A stretch of 14,173 bases of DNA, from positions 1-14,173 of the forward strand of contig JABAAI010000016.1 in the NCBI GenBank assembly GCA_014238825.1. Reading direction: 5' to 3'. Origin of the DNA: Leptospirales bacterium (lineage in GTDB: Bacteria > Spirochaetota > Leptospiria > Leptospirales > Leptonemataceae). Below are positions 6,648-13,412 of this stretch, piece by piece. Every line of letters starts with the position of its first letter. Position 1 is the stretch's first letter. The notes beneath the pieces were generated by a model. It was not told the DNA's origin and did no database searches. It saw only the letters and a program-made list of their open reading frames with translations. The position numbers and the translations under genes were made by a program.

Positions 6648-8594
6648 TTAACTTAGCTTAGACTGCAAAAAATTCATTATCGATGAAACAGAAAGGCCAT
6701 ATTTTTCTAATATATCTTCTCGCTTACCATGCTCGATAGGAGATTCAGGAAAGGCAAAGGTATGTAAATGCCGCGTTAGTAATTTTGCTTGGATAAGTTG
6801 CAAAAGATAGGCAGCAGCACTGGAATGCAAATAGGAGTCTTCAATAATAATAAATTTATCGACCCGCTTTAATGCTTCTTCCAAAGCAAGCAAATCCAAG
6901 GGACGAATCCAACGCAATCCGATGAGCATTACACTAAGATCTAGTTCCCTTGCTAGTTCTTTTTTGAGAGTAAGTCCAATATTCCACATAGCACCTACTG
7001 CAATAATCCCTAAGCTGTGTTTCTCTCTTGCAAAGTCTGAATCTATAATAGCTTTATGCGATAAAATAAACTCACTATTAAAATCTACTGCCAAATCACT
7101 TGCTAAACACTCCGCCTTAGGAAAGCGAATTGCCAAAGGAGAATGATTATGAGATTCCATATAATAGAGCATTGCCTTTAGCTCACTCCCACTAGCCGGT
7201 GCATAAACTTGTATATTTGGCACAGCAAGTAGAAGGCCTAGATCATATAAACCTTGGTGGGTTTCTCCATCTGGACCGACACAACCTGCTCTATCGATAA
7301 TTAAACGTACCGGAAGATTCATAAGAGCAATATCTTGAATAAGCTGATCAATTCCTCTATTTAAGAAGGTCGAATAAATACACAAATAAGGGATCATGCC
7401 CGTAGCAGCGAGTGCCCCAGCAAAGCTAATACTATGTTGTTCTGCAATACCAACATCAAAAACGCGAGATGGCATCGTATCATAAATTTTACGTAAGCCT
7501 GAGCCTTCCACCATTGCAGGACTAATAACAATTACCTTTGAATTCCTAGTTGCAATATCTAACAAAGATTCTCCTACAATTTGACTAAAGCTTATCCTGT
7601 CTTTGGCCGGCTCTTTAATAAAAGAGCCATCATTGCGATTGAAAACAGAGACACTATGATAACGAATTGGGTTGAGCTCTGCTGGCTTATAACCATGTCC
7701 TTTATTAGTATAAACGTGTAAAAGCGTTGGCTCCTCAGTAACTCTTAATTTAGCTAAGACCTTGACTAAGGATATTATATCATGACCATCGACAGGACCC
7801 ACGCAACGGAAACCAAGAGCTTGAAAAAACGGATATCTTATAAATAAATTAACAAAAAGCATTTCTAACTTAAACGATAAATTAAGCAAGATGCTACCAA
7901 AAATCGGTAAATTCATCAGCACGGAGTACCAAAGTCGTTTCAACTTTTCATATAAACGACTACGAATAAATCGCTTTAAATATTGACTAAGTGCTCCTAC
8001 ATTAGCTGAAATGGACATATTATTATCATTGAGGATGACTAGACAAGCCGTCTTCATTTGCCCGCCATGATTAAGAGCTTCCAAAGCCATGCCAGATGTA
8101 ATTGACGCATCACCTATTACACACACGCATTTATGCGATTTATTCTGTCTATCCCGAGCGATGGCCTCTCCTAAGAGCTGTGAGATAGAAGTACCTGCAT
8201 GACCCGTATTATAAATATCGTAAATAGACTCCTCACGTCTTGGGAAACCAGAAATCCCACCAGTTTGACGAACGCTTTTAAGTTGCTTGCGCCTACCAGT
8301 TAGCATCTTATGCGGATAAATTTGATGACCGACATCCCAGATCAAACGATCGTCTGGTGTATTATAAACGTAATGTAAAGCAGCCGTTAATTCCACTACA
8401 CCTAGATTTGAAGCAAAATGTCCACCCGTTTCGGCAAGAGTAGTAATAAGACAATCACGAATCTCTTGGCATAATGGCTCTAGTTGCTTTAAGGACAAAT
8501 TACGTAAATCTAAAGGAGAAGCAATCTGATCTAGAAGAGGATACGAAAGAGGATACGATTCACTGGCCTCTGAATTGTTTTTATCTTTCTTCAC
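6648..8594 (-). CDS. dxs: 1-deoxy-D-xylulose-5-phosphate synthase
   Basis: Dxs condenses pyruvate and glyceraldehyde 3-phosphate to DXP, using thiamine diphosphate, in the first step of the MEP isoprenoid pathway in the cytosol. DXP can also feed thiamine and, in some bacteria, pyridoxal synthesis. Family motifs are GGHFASNLG with the catalytic His59, VGHQIYPHKMLTGRR (88-102), the ThDP/Mg site GDAS (161-164) with the downstream NDNNMSISANVGALS (189-203), GIAEQHSISFAGALA (382-396) with catalytic Glu385, YSTFLNRGIDQ (407-417) and DRAGCVGPDGETHQG (434-448). The length, 648, is slightly above the usual 620; the extra residues are mainly at the N-terminus. GDAS replaces the more common GDG but keeps the metal-binding Asp. 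The start is GTG at 8594, inside the last codons of lysA, giving a 14-bp overlap that suggests translational coupling. An exact 12-nt duplication lies in the N-terminal codons. Confidence 0.97.
   Translation of the reverse strand: MKKDKNNSEASESYPLSYPLLDQIASPLDLRNLSLKQLEPLCQEIRDCLITTLAETGGHFASNLGVVELTAALHYVYNTPDDRLIWDVGHQIYPHKMLTGRRKQLKSVRQTGGISGFPRREESIYDIYNTGHAGTSISQLLGEAIARDRQNKSHKCVCVIGDASITSGMALEALNHGGQMKTACLVILNDNNMSISANVGALSQYLKRFIRSRLYEKLKRLWYSVLMNLPIFGSILLNLSFKLEMLFVNLFIRYPFFQALGFRCVGPVDGHDIISLVKVLAKLRVTEEPTLLHVYTNKGHGYKPAELNPIRYHSVSVFNRNDGSFIKEPAKDRISFSQIVGESLLDIATRNSKVIVISPAMVEGSGLRKIYDTMPSRVFDVGIAEQHSISFAGALAATGMIPYLCIYSTFLNRGIDQLIQDIALMNLPVRLIIDRAGCVGPDGETHQGLYDLGLLLAVPNIQVYAPASGSELKAMLYYMESHNHSPLAIRFPKAECLASDLAVDFNSEFILSHKAIIDSDFAREKHSLGIIAVGAMWNIGLTLKKELARELDLSVMLIGLRWIRPLDLLALEEALKRVDKFIIIEDSYLHSSAAAYLLQLIQAKLLTRHLHTFAFPESPIEHGKREDILEKYGLSVSSIMNFLQSKLS
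8535..8558 (-). repeat. perfect 12-bp tandem duplication in the dxs N-terminus
   Basis: AAGAGGATACGA occurs twice head to tail on the plus strand. On the coding strand the two copies encode SYPL twice (SYPLSYPL, residues 13-20). The unit is a multiple of three, so the frame is kept. Identity of the copies at every base suggests a recent replication slippage. Confidence 0.9.
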
Positions 8595-9894
8595 TATACT
8601 CTAGCTCAAGACGTACCAAATCCTCATATTTTTCGCGTCGCCTAATCAAATAACTAAAGTTACCATCAATTAATAATTCAGCACCTCGACAACGAGAATT
8701 ATAATTGGAAGACATACTAAAACCGTAAGCACCTGTAGAACAAATGACTACATAATCACCTGCATTTAAACGAGGTAAGTGGTAGTTTTGAGCAAAGAAA
8801 TCACCGGACTCACAGACAGGACCCACCAAATCTGCTGGTGAAGTATTCTGTCTTTGGCTCTCACTCAAAATACAATGGGAGAGTATTTTGTGCTTGCTCT
8901 TATAAAGTGCCGGACGTAGTAAATCGTTCATTCCTGCATCCACTACATAAAACTTTTTCCCTCCATTACTCTTTTGTAAAATAACTTGGCTAATCAAAAT
9001 TCCTGCATTCCCCAAGAGAAATCGGCCCGGTTCCAAAATAATTTTGGTACTTTTTAGAGGAACTTCATTTAAAATACTACGTACATAATCGTTTACAGAC
9101 GGCTCTTTGCCATCCCCATAGTCAATACCCAAGCCACCTCCTAAACTTAAATATTCCCATAAAAAACCAAGTCTCTCTAGTTGCATGCCTATACTTGCCA
9201 GCACCTTGCTTGCATTCCCAAAAGCACTCACATCTAATATTTGTGATCCTATATGACAAGCCAAGCCACAGATTTGAATTCCCTTCCAATGACTAGCCTT
9301 TTTAAACAAATCTATAATCTTAGTATGTGAGATGCCAAACTTATCATGCTCTCGTCCAGTGCTAATATAGGGATGGGTATCAGCTTCTACAGATGGATTG
9401 ACTCGTAAACTTACCTTTGCCCTCGTCCCAAGGCCATCTGCTATCTGACTGATTAGCATCAACTCTGCTTCTGATTCTACACTAAAAAGTAAGATACCGG
9501 CTTCTAGGGCTTCCTTTATTTCTAAGCCACTTTTACCCACTCCAGAAAAGACAATCCCATCTGCAGATAATCGCGACTGAAGACAACGATAAAGCTCTCC
9601 ACCACTCACAATATCCGCCCCACAGCCTAATTCTCTCATTAATTTTATAATAGAAAGATTCGAATTGGCTTTCACTGAATAACAAATCAAATGAGGCCTA
9701 TCCCCCAAGGCTGTTTTCAAACTAGCCAGAGAGGATCGTATTAAGTCTGCTGAGTATACATATAGTGGAGTTCCAAAGCTTTGGGCAAGGCTAGCTATCT
9801 TATGCCCCATAAAATAGAGCTGAGCATCTCGCCCATACTCCAAGCCTATATGGCCTCGATTATCGTTATATTCTTTCACATTATTCTTATTCAT
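8581..9894 (-). CDS. lysA: diaminopimelate decarboxylase
   Basis: LysA decarboxylates meso-diaminopimelate to L-lysine, the last step of lysine synthesis, as a PLP-dependent fold-III enzyme in the cytosol. Visible are the PLP-lysine motif YSVKANSN (Lys75), the GADIVSGGEL segment (92-101), SLRVNPSV (162-169), HIGSQ (214-218), the phosphate-binding GGGLGIDYG (252-260), EPGR (288-291), the VDAGMNDLLRPALY segment (318-331) and the active-site CESGD (361-365) supplied across the dimer. The length, 437, is a little over the usual 415-420. CESGD and the YISTGREHDKFG segment set it apart from ornithine decarboxylases. It is the first gene of the leftward block and its last 14 bp are shared with dxs. 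It ends in TAA. The ATG has only weak purine content before it. A roughly 100-bp divergent spacer lies upstream. Confidence 0.97.
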   Translation of the reverse strand: MNKNNVKEYNDNRGHIGLEYGRDAQLYFMGHKIASLAQSFGTPLYVYSADLIRSSLASLKTALGDRPHLICYSVKANSNLSIIKLMRELGCGADIVSGGELYRCLQSRLSADGIVFSGVGKSGLEIKEALEAGILLFSVESEAELMLISQIADGLGTRAKVSLRVNPSVEADTHPYISTGREHDKFGISHTKIIDLFKKASHWKGIQICGLACHIGSQILDVSAFGNASKVLASIGMQLERLGFLWEYLSLGGGLGIDYGDGKEPSVNDYVRSILNEVPLKSTKIILEPGRFLLGNAGILISQVILQKSNGGKKFYVVDAGMNDLLRPALYKSKHKILSHCILSESQRQNTSPADLVGPVCESGDFFAQNYHLPRLNAGDYVVICSTGAYGFSMSSNYNSRCRGAELLIDGNFSYLIRRREKYEDLVRLELEYSEER

Positions 9895-9991
9895 ACCATC
9901 ACATACAAAATCACCTTATTTAAAAAATATTTATACAATAACTTTTATAGTTAAAAAGTACGCAACAAAAAAGACTTGTAAAACACTATAT
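9895..9991. promoter_or_regulatory. divergent promoter region between lysA and the TPR lipoprotein gene
   Basis: The spacer is very AT-rich and must drive transcription both ways. On the minus strand TATAAA (plus coordinates 9930-9935) lies about 36 nt before the lysA ATG and could be a -10 box, but no good -35 sits 17 bp upstream of it. On the plus strand TTGTAA (9976-9981) resembles a -35 without a strong partner. No riboswitch of the lysine type fits in so short a leader. I cannot place a start point reliably. Confidence 0.35.
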
Positions 9992-10972
9992 ATGTTAGAG
10001 TTTAGTAAAATAACTATACAACATTATTTCACTATAAAGATGAGAAAATTTCTTAATCTAATGAAGCCTACTAATTTAATAATAAAACTGAGCATTCACA
10101 GCTTGATTATCTCAGCATTATTTTTCATACTGAGTTGTGAGGCCTTAAATGATGCACTATCACAGTTTTATAATTGGGGAGATAAAGATCGTTTCAAGCG
10201 AGGAGAAGAACAAAGCGAAAGGGAACTCAAAAAATGGCAAAATCAACTCAAAATTAGTCGTAAAAAGACTATTGAGCTAAGTAAAGAAATAGAAAATTTT
10301 GTTACAGAAGATAAATTACAAGGTATTTTATCTCGCAAAATTGCAACTCGCTATATGAAAAATCATCGTTATGATTTAGCAAGTCTCTATTATAAGGGAG
10401 CACTACAAAATAAAATCCCTAATAAGAGCAATCTAGATACAAATTCCTATATTACATTTGAAGAATCTCTAGCTTATTTTGATAAGGCTCTGCTTTTAGG
10501 TTCAAGCAATGCTGAGCTTTTTTATGATGCAGGACTAGCTTATGCCAATGCCTCCAGAGCACAGGGTTGGGAAAAAAAACGTCTTAGCATTGCAATTCTA
10601 TTATTTAAACGCATGGCACGAATAGCTCCAAATGATATCCGGCCTTTATATCAGCTAGCAATTATATATGGAAAAACAACTCTCAGTACCTATAAAAATA
10701 CTGATTATGCGATTGTTCTTCTAGAAAAGATTTTGGAAAAAAAGAACGATGATATCGCATCACGCTTTGCCCTTGCTCATTTCTTCGTCGAGAAAAATCA
10801 GTATATAGAAGCGATACGAGAATATAAGCATATAAAAAGAATACTTACAGACATGTCTAGCCGTAATCTTCTCCGTCAAAAGCTAAGCAGCAATCGGCAG
10901 TATAAAAAAGCAAAAGAGAATCAAAAGAAACTAGAGACGTGTCTGGAAACAAAAAATATCTGTAATTTCTAA
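9992..10972 (+). CDS. probable TPR lipoprotein of unknown function
   Basis: As written from the ATG at 9992 the product has 326 residues. A signal peptide with lipobox ILSC ends at Cys49, which is far from that N-terminus. Starting instead at Met17 (10040) or Met24 (10061) would give a normal lipoprotein leader; Met24 places the Cys at 26 and is my preferred start. No Shine-Dalgarno decides between them. After the Cys come a charged helical stretch and TPR-like units near residues 120-150, 157-180, 198-230 and 240-280 (for example LASLYYKGALQ, LAYFDKALLLG, AELFYDAGLAYANAS, ALAHFFVEKNQYIEAIREYK). The predicted place is the periplasmic face of a membrane. It is the first gene of the rightward set, 53 bp ahead of dprA. 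The specific role is unknown; similar lipoproteins often act as envelope assembly scaffolds, but nothing here proves that. Confidence 0.85.
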   Translation: MLEFSKITIQHYFTIKMRKFLNLMKPTNLIIKLSIHSLIISALFFILSCEALNDALSQFYNWGDKDRFKRGEEQSERELKKWQNQLKISRKKTIELSKEIENFVTEDKLQGILSRKIATRYMKNHRYDLASLYYKGALQNKIPNKSNLDTNSYITFEESLAYFDKALLLGSSNAELFYDAGLAYANASRAQGWEKKRLSIAILLFKRMARIAPNDIRPLYQLAIIYGKTTLSTYKNTDYAIVLLEKILEKKNDDIASRFALAHFFVEKNQYIEAIREYKHIKRILTDMSSRNLLRQKLSSNRQYKKAKENQKKLETCLETKNICNF

Positions 10973-10994
10973 GCAAAGATAGATATTCATTTGT

Positions 10995-11009
10995 AGCTCT
11001 AAATGAGCT
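10995..11009. other. small inverted repeat before dprA
   Basis: AGCTC-taaat-GAGCT forms a 5-bp stem with a 5-nt loop in the 53-bp gap between the TPR lipoprotein gene and dprA, ending 16 nt before the annotated dprA ATG. It is too short to be sure of and has no clean T-run. Confidence 0.25.
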
Positions 11010-11025
11010 TAGTTGACCTATTTTT

Positions 11026-12039
11026 ATGCTAAAAATGAAAGAAGCTGTTTTTCTAGCCAGTCTACCCCATCGCCAATCTTTTTTCAGCTATGGTGGTTGG
11101 AAAATGACAAAGGGGATAGATTCAGATGACTGGCAAGAATTTATTAAAACTTTTTTCTTGCCTAAAGACTTGCGCAAGGCCTGGCAAGAAGCGAAGTCTT
11201 ATCCCAATAAATTAACACTAAATTTATATGGACGCTTAGCAGAGATTAAAATTATTTCTATCTGGGATAAAAAATACCCACAGGCCCTAGCCAATATCTT
11301 CGACCCTCCTCCCGTTCTCTTTCTTTGGGGAGATGAATATCTTTCATACAAAGATTACTTAGCAATAGTAGGAACTCGTAGGGCAAGCCCAATCTGCCAA
11401 GCTGCAATAAGAGCCCTGCTAAATCAAATAAAGGATTTAATTCATAAAAGCAAGCTCCATTCCACAAAAGAGCTAGCAGTTGTTTCGGGATTTGCTTTAG
11501 GAGTAGATAGCATCGCCCATCGGGTAGCCATCGAATTGGGTATAGGTGGTATTGGGGTCCTAGGCTCTGGTCTTTTGTATGCAAGTCCACGAACTAATCT
11601 TTTTATTATAAAAGAGGCCGTAAAAAAAAACGTTCCATTTGCTTTACTAAGCGAATTCCCGCCTAAAATGAGGCCCTGTCCTTACAATTTTCCTAGACGC
11701 AATCGCATCATTTCTGGTATGAGTAGTGTAGTGCATCTGATCCAAACACCGCTAAAAAGTGGTGCTCTAATTACAGCTCGCTATGCTATAGAAGAAGGAA
11801 GAGATCTTAAGGTCTTTGATCATGATGTCTTTGATGCAAGCCCTGGTTCTAATGAGGGAGGACGCTGGCTTATAGAAAATGGAGCAGAAAAAATAATCCT
11901 AGCCGAACTAGAAAAACAAATTTTACAAAAACCAAATGAAAGCTATCGCCCTAACAAAGAGCAATTATCTTTCTGGAAAACACAGCAAAGGGGATTAAAA
12001 GCTCTCGGAAATAATTTTTATCTGAAACCATTGAATTGA
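11026..12039 (+). CDS. dprA: DprA/Smf-family DNA-processing protein
   Basis: DprA binds incoming single-stranded DNA and loads RecA during natural transformation; the gene is also widespread in bacteria not known to transform. The Rossmann-like core is clear: DPPPVLFLWG (residues 93-102), AIVGTRRAS (113-121), VSGFALGVDSIAH (153-165), GVLGSGLLYASPRTN (177-191), NFPRRNRIISGMS (221-233), SGALITARYAIEEGRD (245-260) and GSNEGGRWLIENGA (274-287). Many DprA proteins have a Val-Glu-Ala triad before the SGxLITA motif; here it reads LIQ. The 337-residue protein has about 40 residues after the core that do not look like the winged-helix (DML1) domain of longer relatives. The ATG at 11026 gives an extended N-terminus; Met4 and Met27 (11104, after a GGTGGTTGG run) are other start candidates. 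The stop is TGA. Comp genes are not visible nearby, so competence cannot be inferred. Confidence 0.95.
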   Translation: MLKMKEAVFLASLPHRQSFFSYGGWKMTKGIDSDDWQEFIKTFFLPKDLRKAWQEAKSYPNKLTLNLYGRLAEIKIISIWDKKYPQALANIFDPPPVLFLWGDEYLSYKDYLAIVGTRRASPICQAAIRALLNQIKDLIHKSKLHSTKELAVVSGFALGVDSIAHRVAIELGIGGIGVLGSGLLYASPRTNLFIIKEAVKKNVPFALLSEFPPKMRPCPYNFPRRNRIISGMSSVVHLIQTPLKSGALITARYAIEEGRDLKVFDHDVFDASPGSNEGGRWLIENGAEKIILAELEKQILQKPNESYRPNKEQLSFWKTQQRGLKALGNNFYLKPLN

Positions 12040-12220
12040 TATAATATTATCTTCTCTGTGTCATATTCGCTTGTTTATCCATAAAAGATTTATGAAAAAG
12101 TTCATAATAAAGTAATTATTGACATACTAGAATATAGATAAAAATTTGAGATAAATAAAATATCTGTGCTTCTAGTTTTATTTTACAGAGACATTTACAA
12201 ACATAATTATTATAAATAAA
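12040..12220. promoter_or_regulatory. AT-rich spacer before the M23 gene
   Basis: A 181-bp gap without a gene. It contains the inverted repeat TTATGAA-aaag-TTCATAA (12090-12107; 7-bp stem, 4-nt loop) and an isolated consensus TTGACA (12119-12124). At the 17-bp distance the sequence is AATTTG, a poor -10, so a sigma-70 promoter cannot be asserted. A looser repeat TCTGT (12163-12167) with ACAGA (12185-12189) follows. The gap size suggests that the M23 gene has its own promoter. Confidence 0.35.
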
Positions 12221-13174
12221 ATGAAAAATAATTTCAGATATTTAAGCTTTTCTTCTTACTGTCTTGTTATTTTTTTCTTTAGTCTCTCAAATCAATTTTG
12301 TAAAACTCGGCCTGCAATTCCTCCTAAGAATTTTTCTCCATCTAGTTTTCAGTGGCCTAGCTATCGGGAAGTTTATCCACAAATACCATACCTTAGTTCA
12401 ACTTTCGGTGAATCGCGTATAGACCATTTTCATAATGGATTAGATCTTGCTGGTGATAAAAAAGTATTACGCCCAATGGCGCCCGGTAAAGTATTATATC
12501 GCTATTACACAAAAGACAACCCCTTCGAAGCAGAAAGGGGCGTTGGTAATGTCATTATAATGGATCACTCTCAAGGCTGGTGGAGTGGTTATTATCACCT
12601 CTTAGACGAAGAAAGAACTATTCCCAGTGGTACCTTAACTAGCGAATTTATCCTTGCCAAGATGGGGAATACTGGCCGATCAAGTGGCCCTCATTTACAT
12701 TTTTTCATTATGCGTAATTATGGAAAAAGCTTAATAAATCCTCTCCTGTACCTGCCACCCATAGAAGATCCCAACCCCCCTAAAATAAAATCCCTTATAA
12801 TTATGAGAGGCAAGCAAGCAATTTACTTGCTTAGTAAAAAAGTAAATCTAATTAATGAGATGCCAAGCCTTCCCCTTTATCTAGAGATAACAGATCCTGG
12901 CTTAGAAAAAGCGAGCAGGAGAGGGATCTATAGACTTAGTTGGCAAATTAATCAAAATAAAAAAGAATCCATCCACTTTGATAAACTAGAATATATTAAC
13001 AATGACTGGCACCTTGGCAAATCAAACTTTGACAATATTTTCTATAAAGGCCTTCACCTTTTAAGCGAAATGCGTTGGGAAAAAGGAATAACAAACACAG
13101 TAAAAATAGAAGCACAAGATTTCAACGGTAACAAAAGCGAAAGTACATTTATCATAAAAGTTAAAACCAAATAA
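12221..13174 (+). CDS. exported M23-family (LytM-type) metallopeptidase
   Basis: Peptidases of family M23 are zinc endopeptidases that cut peptidoglycan cross-bridges or stem peptides, or act as amidase activators when degenerate. Here the zinc site looks complete: His71 and Asp75 in HFHNGLD, then His126 in GYYHLL, and GPHLHF with His158 and His160. An N-terminal hydrophobic stretch (about residues 8-22) is a Sec signal peptide or anchor. The Cys27 after it sits in NQFC, a poor lipobox. The domain runs from about 55 to 180, with conserved APGKV, GVGNVIIMDH and MGNTGRSSGPH elements. The rest, about 185-317, is beta-rich, ends in an Ig-like pattern (VKIEAQDFNGNKS) and may bind a wall component. 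Placement in the periplasm and a hydrolytic role follow from intact ligands; the substrate is inferred. It follows dprA by 181 bp and converges on the restriction-modification fragment. No Shine-Dalgarno precedes the ATG. Confidence 0.93.
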   Translation: MKNNFRYLSFSSYCLVIFFFSLSNQFCKTRPAIPPKNFSPSSFQWPSYREVYPQIPYLSSTFGESRIDHFHNGLDLAGDKKVLRPMAPGKVLYRYYTKDNPFEAERGVGNVIIMDHSQGWWSGYYHLLDEERTIPSGTLTSEFILAKMGNTGRSSGPHLHFFIMRNYGKSLINPLLYLPPIEDPNPPKIKSLIIMRGKQAIYLLSKKVNLINEMPSLPLYLEITDPGLEKASRRGIYRLSWQINQNKKESIHFDKLEYINNDWHLGKSNFDNIFYKGLHLLSEMRWEKGITNTVKIEAQDFNGNKSESTFIIKVKTK

Positions 13175-13200
13175 CAAATAGCTATAGCAATAGATAAATT

Positions 13201-13226
13201 AAGGGAATTATATACATATTGCCCTT
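13201..13226. terminator. candidate hairpin between converging genes
   Basis: AAGGG (13201-13205) pairs with CCCTT (13222-13226), and AAT pairs with ATT inside after one mismatch. The element sits 27 bp after the TAA of the M23 gene and 28 bp before the end of the small leftward ORF. There is no T-run immediately after it on the plus strand, so it is at most a weak or factor-assisted terminator. Confidence 0.35.
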
Positions 13227-13253
13227 ATCCAAATAAGTAAAGCTGTTTTTATT

Positions 13254-13403
13254 TTATCTCCGATAATATGCACTGTAAGTGTATGTTTCCTCTAACTGCT
13301 TTTTACTTGGAGATTTCTCTGGCTTCTTAGGAGGCTCTTTAGGCTTATAACTTCCTATTTTTTTTAAGAAATCTTGTAGTTTGTTTATTTCTTTATTTTT
13401 CAT
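13254..13403 (-). CDS. small Lys/Pro-rich ORF downstream of the restriction-modification gene
   Basis: An ATG at 13403 opens a 49-codon frame ending in TAA at 13256-13254. The product is basic, with KNKEINKLQDFLKKIG at the start, a Lys/Pro/Glu-rich middle (KPKEPPKKPEKSPSKK) and a Tyr-rich end (TYTYSAYYRR). It has no signal peptide or known motif. The frame is the same as that of the upstream restriction-modification ORF, and the ATG lies nine bases after its TAG stop. GAGGG overlaps the upstream stop region 12-16 bases before the ATG, a distant ribosome binding site. It may be a separate small gene translated by coupling, or a tail reached by TAG readthrough. It could also be noncoding: nothing here confirms expression. 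Confidence 0.45.
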   Translation of the reverse strand: MKNKEINKLQDFLKKIGSYKPKEPPKKPEKSPSKKQLEETYTYSAYYRR

Positions 13404-13412
13404 ATAATCACT

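Noticed and set aside
6922..7146. 74-codon rightward frame inside dxs
   Set aside because: It is antisense to conserved Dxs sequence, so a chance frame.
9895..9991. Lysine riboswitch in front of lysA
   Set aside because: The leader is under 100 bp and shows none of the paired elements; the L-box aptamer alone is much longer.
11258..11590. 110-codon leftward frame antisense to dprA
   Set aside because: It lies wholly within a well-supported conserved gene and its translation shows no recognisable domain.
12119..12147. Sigma-70 promoter from TTGACA before the M23 gene
   Set aside because: The sequence 17 bp downstream is AATTTG, too far from TATAAT, and the nearer TATAGA is only 8 bp away.
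12221..12310. M23 peptidase as a lipoprotein at Cys27
   Set aside because: The residues before the Cys are Asn-Gln-Phe; a bulky Phe at -1 is not accepted by lipobox patterns, including the relaxed spirochaete ones.
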